64,000 nt of DNA from Zestomonas carbonaria (GCF_904061905.1 NZ_CAJFCI010000079.1:1-64000), one strand, 5' to 3'; positions 33,334 to 42,225 are shown, counted from the stretch's first letter. Notes: a model not told the origin generated them from the sequence alone. Made by a program: numbers and translations.

Positions 33334-33348
33334 ATACCTCCAGGGTAT
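33334..33348. promoter_or_regulatory. Candidate CatR site at the catR-catB divide
   Basis: ATACC-TCCAG-GGTAT is a perfect dyad with T-N11-A geometry, typical for LysR targets. It sits in the catR leader and overlaps the CatR ribosome site, so the GGAGG part may be coincidence. Binding here would give autorepression and help activate catB. Confidence 0.4.
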
Positions 33349-33488
33349 TGAACGAGATGACAGTGATATTGGACTGCAACCGCTGTGCGGAGCAATCCTT
33401 GGCCGGAACGAACAAGACCTGGCAGGTATCAGCCCGCGACAGACGGGATAGCACTGCCGCAACAGCCTTAGCGTGAACGGAACCTGAA

Positions 33489-34610
33489 ATGAGCCAAGCC
33501 CTGATCGAAAGCCTCGAGGCGATCATCGTCGACCTGCCGACCATCCGCCCGCACAAGCTGGCGATGCACACCATGCAGAACCAGACCCTGGTGATCGTCC
33601 GCATCCGCTGTTCCGACGGCATCGAGGGCATCGGCGAAGCCACCACCATCGGTGGGCTGGCCTACGGCAACGAGAGCCCGGAAAGCATCAAGACCAACCT
33701 CGACGCGCACTTCGCGCCGCTGCTGGTCGGCCAGGACGCGAGCAACGTCAACGCGGCGATGATCCGCCTGGACAAGGCCATCAAGGGCAACACCTTCGCC
33801 CGTTCCGGCGTGGAGAGCGCGCTGCTCGACGCCCAGGGCAAGCGCCTCGGCCTGCCGGTCAGCGAATTGCTCGGCGGCCGCGTGCGCGACAGTCTGGAAG
33901 TGGCCTGGACCCTGGCCAGCGGCGACACCGCGCGGGACATCGCCGAGGCCGAGCAGATGCTCGACCTGCGCCGCCACCGCATCTTCAAGCTGAAGATCGG
34001 CGCCAACCCGCTGGAACACGACCTCCGGCACGTGGTGGCGATCAAGAAGGCCCTGGGCGACCGCGCCAGCGTGCGCGTCGACGTCAACCAGTACTGGGAC
34101 GAGTCCCAGGCCATCCGTGGCTGCCAGGTGCTGGGCGAGAACGGCATCGACCTGATCGAACAGCCCATCTCGCGCATCAACCGTTCCGGCCAGGTGCGCC
34201 TGAACCAGCGCAGCCCGGCGCCGATCATGGCCGATGAATCCATCGAGAGCGTCGAGGACGCCTTCAGCCTGGCGGCCGACGGTGCGGCGAGCATCTTCGC
34301 CCTGAAGATCGCCAAGAACGGCGGCCCGCGCGCTGTGCTGCGCACCGCGCAGATCGCCGAGGCGGCCGGCATCGCCCTGTACGGCGGCACCATGCTGGAG
34401 GGCAGCGTCGGTACCCTGGCCTCGGCGCACGCCTTCGTCACCCTCAAGCAACTGACCTGGCACACCGAACTGTTCGGCCCGCTGCTGCTGACCGAGGAAA
34501 TCGTCACCAAGCCGCTGGTCTACCGCGACTTCCAGTTGCACGTGCCGCGTACCCCCGGCCTCGGCCTGACCCTGGACGAAGAGCGCCTGGCGCGCTTCGC
34601 CCGTCGATAA
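33489..34610 (+). CDS. catB: Muconate cycloisomerase CatB
   Basis: CatB, 373 residues, closes cis,cis-muconate to muconolactone. It is an enolase-superfamily enzyme: the K-x-K pair Lys167 and Lys169 (IFKLKIGANP) and the metal ligands Asp198, Glu224 and Asp249 all line up with the known P. putida positions. Length is normal. It starts with ATG after GGAACC and is the first gene of catBCA, co-directional with catC and catA and divergent from catR. Confidence 0.97.
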   Translation: MSQALIESLEAIIVDLPTIRPHKLAMHTMQNQTLVIVRIRCSDGIEGIGEATTIGGLAYGNESPESIKTNLDAHFAPLLVGQDASNVNAAMIRLDKAIKGNTFARSGVESALLDAQGKRLGLPVSELLGGRVRDSLEVAWTLASGDTARDIAEAEQMLDLRRHRIFKLKIGANPLEHDLRHVVAIKKALGDRASVRVDVNQYWDESQAIRGCQVLGENGIDLIEQPISRINRSGQVRLNQRSPAPIMADESIESVEDAFSLAADGAASIFALKIAKNGGPRAVLRTAQIAEAAGIALYGGTMLEGSVGTLASAHAFVTLKQLTWHTELFGPLLLTEEIVTKPLVYRDFQLHVPRTPGLGLTLDEERLARFARR

Positions 34611-34626
34611 TAAGAGGAGACCCACC

Positions 34627-34917
34627 ATGCTGTTCCACGTGAAGATGACCGTGAAACTGCCGGTCGACATGGACCCGCAGCAGGCCGCCAGGCTCAAGGC
34701 CGACGAGAAGGAGCTGGCCCAGCGCCTGCAGCGCGAGGGCAAGTGGCGCCACCTGTGGCGCATCGCCGGCCACTACGCCAACTACAGCGTGTTCGACCTG
34801 GCCAGCGTCGAGGAACTGCACGATACCCTGATGCAACTGCCGCTGTTCCCCTACATGGATATCGAGATCGACGGGCTCTGCCGCCACCCGTCCTCCATCC
34901 ACTCCGACGACCGTTGA
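34627..34917 (+). CDS. catC: Muconolactone isomerase CatC
   Basis: CatC, 96 residues, isomerises muconolactone to beta-ketoadipate enol-lactone. The N-terminus MLFHVKMTVKLPVDMDPQQAARLKADEKELAQRLQREGKWRHLWRIAGHYANYSVFD is the family signature, with the helical ferredoxin-like fold ending in LMQLPLFPYMDIEIDGLCRHPSS. The ATG follows AGAGGAGA. It lies 16 bases after catB and 35 before catA. Confidence 0.97.
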   Translation: MLFHVKMTVKLPVDMDPQQAARLKADEKELAQRLQREGKWRHLWRIAGHYANYSVFDLASVEELHDTLMQLPLFPYMDIEIDGLCRHPSSIHSDDR

Positions 34918-34952
34918 TACACCCCCTAAGAACAAAATCGAGGTGAACCATC

Positions 34953-35897
34953 ATGACCGTGAAGATTTCCCAGACTGCCGAAATCCAGAAGTTCTTCGAG
35001 GAAGCCGCCGGCTTCGGTAACGACCAGGGCAGCCCGCGCCTGAAGCAGATCATGCTGCGTGTCCTGCAGGACTCCGCGAAGATCATCGAAGACCTGGAAA
35101 TCACCGACGACGAATTCTGGACGGCGGTGGACTACCTCAACCGCCTGGGCGGCCGCGGCGAAGCCGGGCTGCTGGTGGCCGGCCTGGGCCTGGAGCACTT
35201 CCTCGACCTGCTGCAGGACGCCAAGGACGAGCAGGTCGGCCGCACCGGCGGCACCCCGCGCACCATCGAGGGCCCGCTGTACGTGGCCGGCGCGCCGCTG
35301 GCCGAAGGCGAAGTGCGCATGGACGACGGCAGCGAGGATGGCGTCGCCACCGTGATGTTCCTCGAAGGCCGCGTGCTGGACCTCGACGGCAAGCCGATCG
35401 CCGGCGCCACCGTCGACCTGTGGCACGCCAACACCAAGGGGCTGTATTCCTACTTCGACCAGAGCCAGAGCGAATACAACCTGCGCCGCCGCATCGTCAC
35501 CGACGCCGAAGGCCGCTACCGCGCGCGCAGCATCGTGCCGTCCGGCTACGGCTGCGATCCGCAGGGCCCGACCCAGGAATGCCTCGACCAGCTCGGCCGC
35601 CACGGCCAGCGTCCGGCGCACATCCACTTCTTCATCTCGGCACCGGGCTACCGTCACCTGACCACGCAGATCAACCTGTCCGGCGACCAGTACCTGTGGG
35701 ACGACTTCGCCTACGCGACCCGCGACGGACTGGTCGGCGAAGTGAGCTTCGTCGAGGATGCCGCCGCGGCCGACAAGCGCGGCGTGAGCGGTCGCTTCGC
35801 CGAGCTGGAGTTCGACTTCCAGCTCCAGCCGGCCGGCAGTGCCGAGGACGAGCAGCGCAGCCACCGTCCACGTGCCCTGCAGGTGCAAGGCGCCTGA
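34953..35897 (+). CDS. catA: Catechol 1,2-dioxygenase CatA
   Basis: CatA, 314 residues, opens catechol between the hydroxyls to cis,cis-muconate. The four ferric ligands are Tyr165 (KGLYSYFD), Tyr199 (SGYGCDP), His223 and His225 (RPAHIHFFIS), one residue off the Acinetobacter numbering. The N-terminal helical dimer domain (about residues 1-100) is complete. It ends the catBCA operon with a good terminator at 35956-35983. Catechol from both the ben and ant branches meets here. Confidence 0.97.
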   Translation: MTVKISQTAEIQKFFEEAAGFGNDQGSPRLKQIMLRVLQDSAKIIEDLEITDDEFWTAVDYLNRLGGRGEAGLLVAGLGLEHFLDLLQDAKDEQVGRTGGTPRTIEGPLYVAGAPLAEGEVRMDDGSEDGVATVMFLEGRVLDLDGKPIAGATVDLWHANTKGLYSYFDQSQSEYNLRRRIVTDAEGRYRARSIVPSGYGCDPQGPTQECLDQLGRHGQRPAHIHFFISAPGYRHLTTQINLSGDQYLWDDFAYATRDGLVGEVSFVEDAAAADKRGVSGRFAELEFDFQLQPAGSAEDEQRSHRPRALQVQGA

Positions 35898-35955
35898 TCC
35901 AGGCTGCTGGCCGGGCTCGCAACGCGCCCGGCCAGCAGGACATCGCGGCATATCG

Positions 35956-35983
35956 AAAGGCCGACCGGCAGGTCGGCCTTTTT
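35956..35983 (+). terminator. Intrinsic terminator after catA
   Basis: AAAGGCCGACC pairs with GGTCGGCCTTT across a short loop and is followed by TTTTT; it closes catBCA. Confidence 0.9.
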
Positions 35984-36092
35984 GCGTTTCCGTGCCTCGT
36001 TCTGGCACGTTCCACCAGCCTTTTCGAACATCCCTGGAAGCCGCTTGGCACGTGCCTTTGGTCAGTTTTCGCCGGTACGCCGAGGAGACAAG

Positions 36093-36153
36093 ATTTACGG
36101 AGTGTTTTCGCCAACTAAGCGGATAGACCGGAGTGCGTGCCCATTCCTTTAAT
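36093..36153 (+). promoter_or_regulatory. AraC-type promoter element shared with antA
   Basis: The 37 bases 36093-36129, starting ATTTACGG and ending GCGGATAGACC, match the antA upstream element (43680-43716, minus strand) at 34 of 37 positions. CGGA occurs twice 22 bases apart (36098 and 36120), as in AraC/XylS targets, and GGATA fits the GGNTA half site. A candidate -10 (TTTAAT, 36148-36153) lies 18 bases beyond the element, the same spacing as before antA (TTAAAT). Confidence 0.75.
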
Positions 36154-36235
36154 AGGGTGCTGGCTGCAAGACCGGGATTCGGGAGGGAGCTCTCCCGAGG
36201 CAATCATTCCAATTAGAAAAAGAGTGGGAAAACAG

Positions 36236-37240
36236 ATGATGCGAAAACGATTTCTGGGGATATTCCTCTCGACCGGCCTGATGCTTGCGCAGGCAGGCTT
36301 CCTGCAGGCCGCTGAACAGGACTCGATGAAGGTCACGCTGTTGGGCACCGGAACGCCCATCCTCAATGTCAACCGCTTCGGGATGAGCACCCTGGTCGAG
36401 GCCGGTAAACACAAGCTGCTGTTCGATACCGGCCGTGGGGCGTCGATTCGCCTGCACCAGTTGCAGGTTCCCCTGCGCGATATCGACGCGGTGTTCATCA
36501 CCCATCTCCACTCCGACCACATCACCGGGCTGCCGGACCTGTATGCGAGCGCGCCGCTGCCCACCGACGATGGCCGCAGTACCCGCGCCCTGGCGCTGAT
36601 CGGCCCCAAGGGCATCGATAACGTCGCCCGGGGCATCGAGTTGATGTTCACCGAGAACAACCACATCCGCCTGACCGGCAAGGAAACGAACCCCGATGCC
36701 ACCCGGATCGCCGACCGTACCCTTCCGGACGAGGGCGGGGTCGTCTACGACAAGGATGGCGTGAAGGTCACGGCCTTCCTCATCGACCATGGCCACGTCA
36801 AACCGGCGTACGGCTACCGGATCGACTACGCGGGACGTTCGGTCGTCCTGTCCGGGGACACCACCTATGCGCCGAACCTGGTCACCCAGGCCAAGGGCGT
36901 CGACCTGCTGGTCCATTGCATCTCGGTGGGTAGCCGGCAGTTGGAGAAGGCCCATCCGGCATACGTGAACCACTTCTACGAGTACCTGGCCAACCCGGAG
37001 AAGGTGTCGCAGATCCTCTCGGAAACCCGCCCGCGCGACACGGTGTTCTCGCATATCTCGCTGTACAGCAAAGGGGATATCGGCCGGGCCTCGGAAGAGG
37101 AAATCACCTCGCGGGTACGCAGCGGCTACGACGGTCCTTTCGTCATCGGCCAGGACCTGATGAGCTTCACCCTGACCGCGCAGGGTGTCGTCAGGGAGCC
37201 CTACGACGCCCGGACGCGCCAGCAGGAACCGGTGAAGTGA
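36236..37240 (+). CDS. Exported metallo-beta-lactamase-fold hydrolase
   Basis: A 334-residue exported member of the metallo-beta-lactamase superfamily (RNase Z/arylsulfatase-like branch). Residues 1-26 form a signal peptide (MMRKRFLGIFLSTGLMLAQAGFLQA-A). Metal ligands: TGTPILN, then THLHSDHITGLPDL (His90, His92, Asp94, His95), VLSGDTTYAPNLV, and HISLYSKG near residue 288. It has no close tie to a known pathway, but it carries the antA-type promoter element and lies between cat and ant genes. A periplasmic hydrolase that frees or processes anthranilate-type compounds is possible, as inference only. Confidence 0.8.
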   Translation: MMRKRFLGIFLSTGLMLAQAGFLQAAEQDSMKVTLLGTGTPILNVNRFGMSTLVEAGKHKLLFDTGRGASIRLHQLQVPLRDIDAVFITHLHSDHITGLPDLYASAPLPTDDGRSTRALALIGPKGIDNVARGIELMFTENNHIRLTGKETNPDATRIADRTLPDEGGVVYDKDGVKVTAFLIDHGHVKPAYGYRIDYAGRSVVLSGDTTYAPNLVTQAKGVDLLVHCISVGSRQLEKAHPAYVNHFYEYLANPEKVSQILSETRPRDTVFSHISLYSKGDIGRASEEEITSRVRSGYDGPFVIGQDLMSFTLTAQGVVREPYDARTRQQEPVK

Positions 37241-37248
37241 CCTGACCC

Positions 37249-37268
37249 GCCGCCCGTTCCCGGGCGGC
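37249..37268. repeat. Short GC hairpin after the hydrolase gene
   Basis: GCCGCCCG pairs with CGGGCGGC across a short loop just after the hydrolase stop; there is no T-run, so it may be a weak terminator or a message-stabilising hairpin. Confidence 0.4.
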
Positions 37269-37362
37269 CTCGATCCGAACTTTCCCTATCCGCTCCGCCT
37301 CCGGTCCGAAGACCGGCGGCGGGAGTGTGGGCGGCGTTCGACAAGAAGAAGGGAAAACGACA

Positions 37363-38628
37363 ATGAGGCATCACCCGAAAACCTCCCGAGTCCTGCTGTC
37401 CGCCGGCGCCGCGCTGGGCCTGCCGGCAGCCCAGGCCGCCGACGCTGGTTTCATCGAGGGCGCCAGCGCCACCTTGCAGGCGCGCACCTATTACTTCAGC
37501 CGCGACTTCTCCGACATCGTCGGCCCCAACCGGCAGTCGAAGATGGAGGAGTGGGCCCAGGGCTTCATCCTCAACGTCAGGTCCGGCTACACGCCGGGGC
37601 CGGTCGGCTTCGGCGTGGACGCCATCGGCCTGCTCGGCCTCAAGCTCGACAGCAGCCCGGGCCGCGCCAATACCGGCCTGTTGCCGATGCAGGACGACGG
37701 CGAGGCGGCCGACGACTACAGCCGCCTGGGTGTCGCCCTGAAGGCCAGGTTCTCGCAGACCGAATTGAAGGTCGGCGAGTTGCAGCCCAACCTGCCTGTG
37801 CTGGCCTTCAGCGACAACCGACTGCTGCCGCCGAGCTACCAGGGCGCCAGCCTGACCTCCAGCGAGATCGCCGGGCTGACCTTGCAGGGCGGCCACTTGA
37901 AATCCACCAGCATCCGCAACGAGGCCGGCGACGACAGGATGCAGGCCATGCTCGGCGCCGTGCCGCTGCGCCAGGCCAGCAGCGATGCCTTCAACTACGC
38001 CGGCGCCGACTACGCCTTCAACGACAAGCGCACTTCCGTCGGTCTCTGGTACGGCCAACTGGAAGACATCTACGCGCAGCGCTTCGGCGGCCTGAAGCAC
38101 AGCGAGCCGCTGGGCGACTGGGTGCTCGGCGCCAACCTCGGCTACTACGACGCCAACGAGGACGGCCAGCGCCTGATCGGCGACGTCGACAACCGCGCCT
38201 TCTTCGCGCTGCTGTCGGCCCGGCATGGCGGCCACACCTTCTACGTCGGCTACCAGGGCATGTATGGCGACCACGGCTTCCCGAGGGTATTCCCCAACGT
38301 CAGCCCGCTGGGCAACGAAGTGCCGACCTTCCAGTTCGCCTCGGCCGACGAGCGCTCCTGGCAGGTGCGCTACGACTACGACTTCGCCGCCCTCGGCATC
38401 CCCGGCCTGACCACCACGCTGCGCTACCTGCGCGGCGACAACGTCGACACCGGCAAGGGCTTCGAAGGCAAGGACTGGGAGCGTGACCTGGACATCGCCT
38501 ACGTGGTGCAGAGCGGCCCGCTCGCCGGGCTCGGCGTACGCGTGCGCAACGCGGTGGCGCGCTCCAACTACGTCTCCGACATCGATGAGAACCGACTGAT
38601 CCTCAGCTACACCTGGGCGCTGTTCTGA
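37363..38628 (+). CDS. OprD-family porin, paralog of the BenF-like porin
   Basis: A 421-residue OprD-type outer-membrane porin. Signal peptide in residues 1-28 (LLSAGAALGLPAAQA-ADAGFIEG). The mature protein follows the BenF-like porin almost line by line (GASATLQARTYYFSRDF, GYTPGPVGFGVDAIGLLGLKLDSS, VPTFQFASADERSWQVRYDYDFAALGIPGLTTTLRYL, NRLILSYTWALF), so the two probably arose by duplication. It lies between the exported hydrolase and an aromatic MFS in the ant module, so anthranilate or a related aromatic acid is the likely substrate. Confidence 0.9.
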   Translation: MRHHPKTSRVLLSAGAALGLPAAQAADAGFIEGASATLQARTYYFSRDFSDIVGPNRQSKMEEWAQGFILNVRSGYTPGPVGFGVDAIGLLGLKLDSSPGRANTGLLPMQDDGEAADDYSRLGVALKARFSQTELKVGELQPNLPVLAFSDNRLLPPSYQGASLTSSEIAGLTLQGGHLKSTSIRNEAGDDRMQAMLGAVPLRQASSDAFNYAGADYAFNDKRTSVGLWYGQLEDIYAQRFGGLKHSEPLGDWVLGANLGYYDANEDGQRLIGDVDNRAFFALLSARHGGHTFYVGYQGMYGDHGFPRVFPNVSPLGNEVPTFQFASADERSWQVRYDYDFAALGIPGLTTTLRYLRGDNVDTGKGFEGKDWERDLDIAYVVQSGPLAGLGVRVRNAVARSNYVSDIDENRLILSYTWALF

Positions 38629-38762
38629 GCCGGGCGCGGGCTTCCCGCCGGCTCTGCGGCGGGATGTCTCGCGCCAGGTGAAGACGGCTTGCGTGACGTC
38701 AGCCGGCTGCCCCTCGAGGTCGGCAAAGGTTGGCGCCCAACAACAGCAACAAGGGAATCGCC

Positions 38763-40103
38763 ATGAACAGCAAGACACTGCACGTCAACGACATCATCGA
38801 CAGCAGCCCGCTTTCCGCCCTGCAGATCAGGGTATTGCTGCTGTGTTTCCTGGTGGTGGTGCTCGATGGTTTCGACACCGCCGCCATCGGCTACATCGCC
38901 CCGGAACTGATCAGGGAGTGGGGCATCGAACGCAGCCAGTTGGCCCCGGCCTTCGCCGCCGGGCTGTTCGGCATGCTGGTGGGCAGCGTCGGCTTCGGCC
39001 CGGTGGCCGACCGCCACGGCCGCAAGCTGGTGCTGCTCATCAGCCTGCTGATCGTCGCCCTGGGCACCCTGGCCTGCGCGCTGGCGCCGAACATCGAGGT
39101 GCTCACGGCGCTGCGCTTCTTCACCGGCCTCGGCCTGGGCGGCGTGCTGCCCAACGCCATCACCCTGAGCTCGGAATACTCGCCGAAGCGCCGGCGCATG
39201 CTGCTGGTGACCCTGAGCTACTCTGGCTTCACCCTGGGCCTGGCCCTCGGTGGCTGGGTCGCCGCTCTGCTGCTGCCGCTGGTGGGTTGGAAGGGGCTGT
39301 TGCTGTGCGGCGGTATCGCGCCCCTGGTGCTGTTGCCGATCCTCTGCCTGGTGTTGCCGGAATCCATCTGCTTCATGGCCGACAAGCCCGCCCATGCCCG
39401 GCGCCTGCGCGACATCCTGGGACGCATCAGCGGCCGCCGGGATCTGGAGGGTGTCGTCCTGACCGGCGACGTGCCGCAGCAAGCCCTGCGCTCGCCGGCC
39501 TCGACGCTGTTCAGCGAGGGCAGGGCGCTGCGTACCCTGATGCTCTGGCTGACCTTCTTCTGCTGCCTGTTCGTCTTCTACCTGCTGACCAGTTGGCTGC
39601 CGACCATCCTGCGCGACAGCGGCTACGCCCTGGGCCAGACCGCGCGGATCGCCGCGATGCTGCCGTTCGGCGGAGTGGTCGGTGGCATCGCCATGGCCAT
39701 GCTGATGGACCGTGTCGGCGCCAGCCGGGTGCTCCCGCCGCTGTGCCTGTGCGCCGCCGTGGCCCTGGCGCTGACCGGCACCCAACTGGACAACGGCATG
39801 GCGCTGCTGCTGATGGTCTTCGCCGTGGGCTTCACCCTGACCGGTGCGCTGAACAACCTGAGCATCCTGGCCGCCACCTTCTACCCGACCCACGCCCGCG
39901 CCACCGGCGTGGCCTGGGCCCTGAGCGCCGGACGCGCCGGCTCGATCATCGGCTCGATGCTGGGCGCCGTGCTGTTCGCGGCGGCGGGGGGATTGCAGGT
40001 GTTCTTCCTGTGGATCGCGGTGCCGGTGCTGGTGGCCAGCCTGGCGCTGTTCGCCATGTCGATACGCCGACCCGCCGCGAGCCAGTTGCAGCCCCAGGAG
40101 TGA
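38763..40103 (+). CDS. MFS aromatic-acid:H+ symporter
   Basis: A 446-residue major facilitator, AAHS type. It opens MNSKTLHVNDIIDSSPLSALQIRVLLLCFLVVVLDGFDTAAIGYIAPELIREWG, with the family's Asp-rich DGFDTAAIGYI motif; GPVADRHGRKLVLLISLLIVALG is the loop 2-3 signature and LPESICFMADKP closes the sixth segment. Twelve segments are expected. The place next to the porin and antABC suggests anthranilate uptake, although PcaK-type 4-hydroxybenzoate transport cannot be ruled out. A terminator follows. Confidence 0.85.
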   Translation: MNSKTLHVNDIIDSSPLSALQIRVLLLCFLVVVLDGFDTAAIGYIAPELIREWGIERSQLAPAFAAGLFGMLVGSVGFGPVADRHGRKLVLLISLLIVALGTLACALAPNIEVLTALRFFTGLGLGGVLPNAITLSSEYSPKRRRMLLVTLSYSGFTLGLALGGWVAALLLPLVGWKGLLLCGGIAPLVLLPILCLVLPESICFMADKPAHARRLRDILGRISGRRDLEGVVLTGDVPQQALRSPASTLFSEGRALRTLMLWLTFFCCLFVFYLLTSWLPTILRDSGYALGQTARIAAMLPFGGVVGGIAMAMLMDRVGASRVLPPLCLCAAVALALTGTQLDNGMALLLMVFAVGFTLTGALNNLSILAATFYPTHARATGVAWALSAGRAGSIIGSMLGAVLFAAAGGLQVFFLWIAVPVLVASLALFAMSIRRPAASQLQPQE

Positions 40104-40137
40104 ATCGACCCTCGATGTGAAAGCGGCTGGGCGAGGC

Positions 40138-40173
40138 AAAGGCGGATGACGCAGGGCGTTATCCGCCTTTTTT
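40138..40173 (+). terminator. Intrinsic terminator after the MFS gene
   Basis: AAAGGCGGAT pairs with ATCCGCCTTT, followed by more T residues; it closes the hydrolase-porin-MFS stretch. Confidence 0.85.
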
Positions 40174-40277
40174 AGTTGTAGAGCAGGGCTTCGCATAGGG
40201 TGTTCTGCAGGGAGGAATAGGTAATGGGTGTCGGGAGACATGGGTGACACCCGGGGCATATCTTGCAGGGGGACACA

Positions 40278-40591
40278 TCGCCCCTCACCCCAGCCCTCTC
40301 CCGAAGGGAGAGGGAGTCAAACTGAGTTGCCGGTGGGTACAGTGCACAACCCCCACGCCGAAACAGCTCTCTCTCCCAGAGGGAGAGGGAGTCAAATCGA
40401 GTTGCCGGTGAGCTCGGTGCACAATTCCCACGCCGAAACAGCCCTCTCTCTCAGGGGAGAGAGGCACCCCGAGCTGCCGGTGAGCATGGTGCACAATCCC
40501 AACGCCGAACAACGCCCTCTCCCTCCGGGAGAGGGTTGGGGTGAGGGGCCGGACTGCGGAACAGGTACGCGCTTCGAGATGATCTTCACTA
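40278..40591. repeat. Three to four tandem REP-like units
   Basis: Four copies of the GC-rich hairpin (about 40295, 40371, 40443 and 40512) are spaced by about 70-76 bases. The spacers repeat too (AGTTGCCGGTGGGTACAG / AGTTGCCGGTGAGCTCGG / AGCTGCCGGTGAGCATGG, then GTGCACAA). The last unit ends in the AACAGGTACGCGCTTCGAGATGATC composite seen at 21128-21387. No gene is visible between the MFS and antC ends. Confidence 0.8.
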
Positions 40592-40638
40592 GCTGGCACC
40601 CAACGGATATGCCAGAGGCACGAGAAACCCGCAAACAC

Positions 40639-40666
40639 AAAAAAGCCCGCTCCGTAAGGGGCGGGC
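40639..40666 (-). terminator. Intrinsic terminator after antC
   Basis: On the minus strand GCCCGC pairs with GCGGGC across a loop and is followed by TTTTTT; it closes antABC. Confidence 0.85.
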
Positions 40667-40688
40667 CTGGTCCCGAGGGAAGCGGACC

Positions 40689-41714
40689 TCAGCTATTGCT
40701 CTCGGTGAACTTCTCGAAATACAGGTGGGCGTGGTCGAGTGCCTGTTCCTGTAGCCAGACCCTCACCGATTCGACCATCGGCGGTGGGCCGCACAGGTAC
40801 ATGTCGAAAGGCGCCTCGCGCAGCGCGGCGGCGTCGAAGTGCTCGGTCACGTAGCCGCGCTTGCCGTCCCAGCCACTGGTGTCGTCGCTGATCACCGGGG
40901 TGAAGCGGAAGCCGGGGATGCGTTCGGCATAGCCGGCGATGCGTTCCAGCTCGCAGAGGTCGGTCGCCTGGCGCACGCCGTAGTAGAGGTGCACCGGCTG
41001 GCCGCAGCCGCCGTTGTCGGCGATCTCGTCGAGCATGCCGAGGAAGGCCGACAGGCCGGTCCCGCCGGCCACCAGCACCAGCGTTTTCTCGACATGGCGC
41101 AGGTAGAAGGCGCCCAGCGGAGCCTCGAAGCGGATCTCGTCGCCGACCTTGCAGCGCTCGCGGATGTAGTTGCTCATCACCCCGTCCGGCAGCAGGCGGA
41201 TGAGGAACTGCAACTTGTTCTGCGGGTTGGGCCGGTTGGCGAACGAGTAGGAGCGCCGGGCATCGGTGCCGGGCACTTGCAGGCGGGCGTACTGGCCTGG
41301 CAGGAAGTCCAGTTGCTGGCCGTCGATGCCGGCGTCCAGGTGGAGGATCGCGGTGGTCGGCGAGACCTGCTCGACGTGGCTGACCACGCCGCGTTCCTGC
41401 ACCGGCTCGGCGGCGCTGCACAGGGACGAGTCGAAGTCGAAGTAGAACGACGCGTCGGACTGCACGCGAGTCTGGCAGGTGAGGATCTTGCGCTGCTCCA
41501 GGTCCTGGGCGGACAGGGCTTCCTCGTCCACGTAGTCCATCGCGTAGCGGCCGGATTCGCAGCGGCCCATGCAGGTGCCGCAGACGCCTTCGCGGCAGTC
41601 CAGGGGGATCTTGATGCCGTTGCGCAGCGCGGCGTCGAGCAGGATTTCGTTGCCCTGCACGGGGAAGAACAGCGTCTTGCCATCGGCAAAACTGAAGGCG
41701 ACCTTGTGGTTCAT
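40689..41714 (-). CDS. antC: Anthranilate dioxygenase reductase AntC
   Basis: AntC, 341 residues, is the NADH reductase of anthranilate 1,2-dioxygenase. The [2Fe-2S] ferredoxin domain is N-terminal: Cys40, Cys45 and Cys48 (CREGVCGTC) and Cys80 (LTCQTRV). FAD- and NAD-binding parts follow (LPGQYARLQVPG, RRSYSFANRP, LVLVAGGTGLSAFLGMLDEIA, CGPPPMVESV). It resembles BenC, as expected. The start at 41714 lies 19 bases after antB; an upstream frame is spurious. A terminator follows the stop. Confidence 0.95.
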   Translation of the reverse strand: MNHKVAFSFADGKTLFFPVQGNEILLDAALRNGIKIPLDCREGVCGTCMGRCESGRYAMDYVDEEALSAQDLEQRKILTCQTRVQSDASFYFDFDSSLCSAAEPVQERGVVSHVEQVSPTTAILHLDAGIDGQQLDFLPGQYARLQVPGTDARRSYSFANRPNPQNKLQFLIRLLPDGVMSNYIRERCKVGDEIRFEAPLGAFYLRHVEKTLVLVAGGTGLSAFLGMLDEIADNGGCGQPVHLYYGVRQATDLCELERIAGYAERIPGFRFTPVISDDTSGWDGKRGYVTEHFDAAALREAPFDMYLCGPPPMVESVRVWLQEQALDHAHLYFEKFTESNS

Positions 41715-41733
41715 GGTGCGTACGTCCGGGCGG

Positions 41734-42225
41734 TTACAGGTGATAGAAATCCAGCACCGAGTTGATGGTGTCGTTGAGCAGCAGAACGTGCTTGCGGGTA
41801 ATCTTCCAGCTCTCGCCCTCGGCCCGCAGGTGGTAGGTGGCGTGGCCGAAGAACTGCTCGGCGCTGCCCAGGCGGTGGTAGAGGGTGTGCCAGTTGGCCC
41901 GCACCTCCAGTTCGCCGCCCGCCCGCTCGGCGATGCGCACGTTGTCGATCTGGTGCAGGGTGCGCGGCATCGGGATGGTCGAGGCGGCCTTGCCGGTGCG
42001 GATGCGGAACACGCGGTCTTCCAGTCCCGAGCGGTTGGCATAGTAGATCAGCGACATGCCGCGCTTGGGGTCGGTGGTGTAGGTGTGCTCGGAGTCCCAC
42101 TGCGGCAGGTGGAATTCGCAATTCTCGTCGAACAGGTCGAGGTAGGCGTCCCAGTCCTGGGCGTCGCACAGCTCGGCCTTGCGGTAGAGGAACTGTTCGA
42201 TGCGGTATTGCAGTTGCGGATTCAT
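41734..42225 (-). CDS. antB: Anthranilate dioxygenase small subunit AntB
   Basis: AntB, 163 residues, is the beta subunit of anthranilate 1,2-dioxygenase. It begins MNPQLQYRIEQFLYRKAELCDAQDWDAYLDLFDENCEFHLPQW and ends NDTINSVLDFYHL, in the same order as BenB. It overlaps antA by four bases (stop and start), so translation is coupled. The small subunit keeps the hexamer stable and has no metal of its own. Confidence 0.95.
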   Translation of the reverse strand: MNPQLQYRIEQFLYRKAELCDAQDWDAYLDLFDENCEFHLPQWDSEHTYTTDPKRGMSLIYYANRSGLEDRVFRIRTGKAASTIPMPRTLHQIDNVRIAERAGGELEVRANWHTLYHRLGSAEQFFGHATYHLRAEGESWKITRKHVLLLNDTINSVLDFYHL

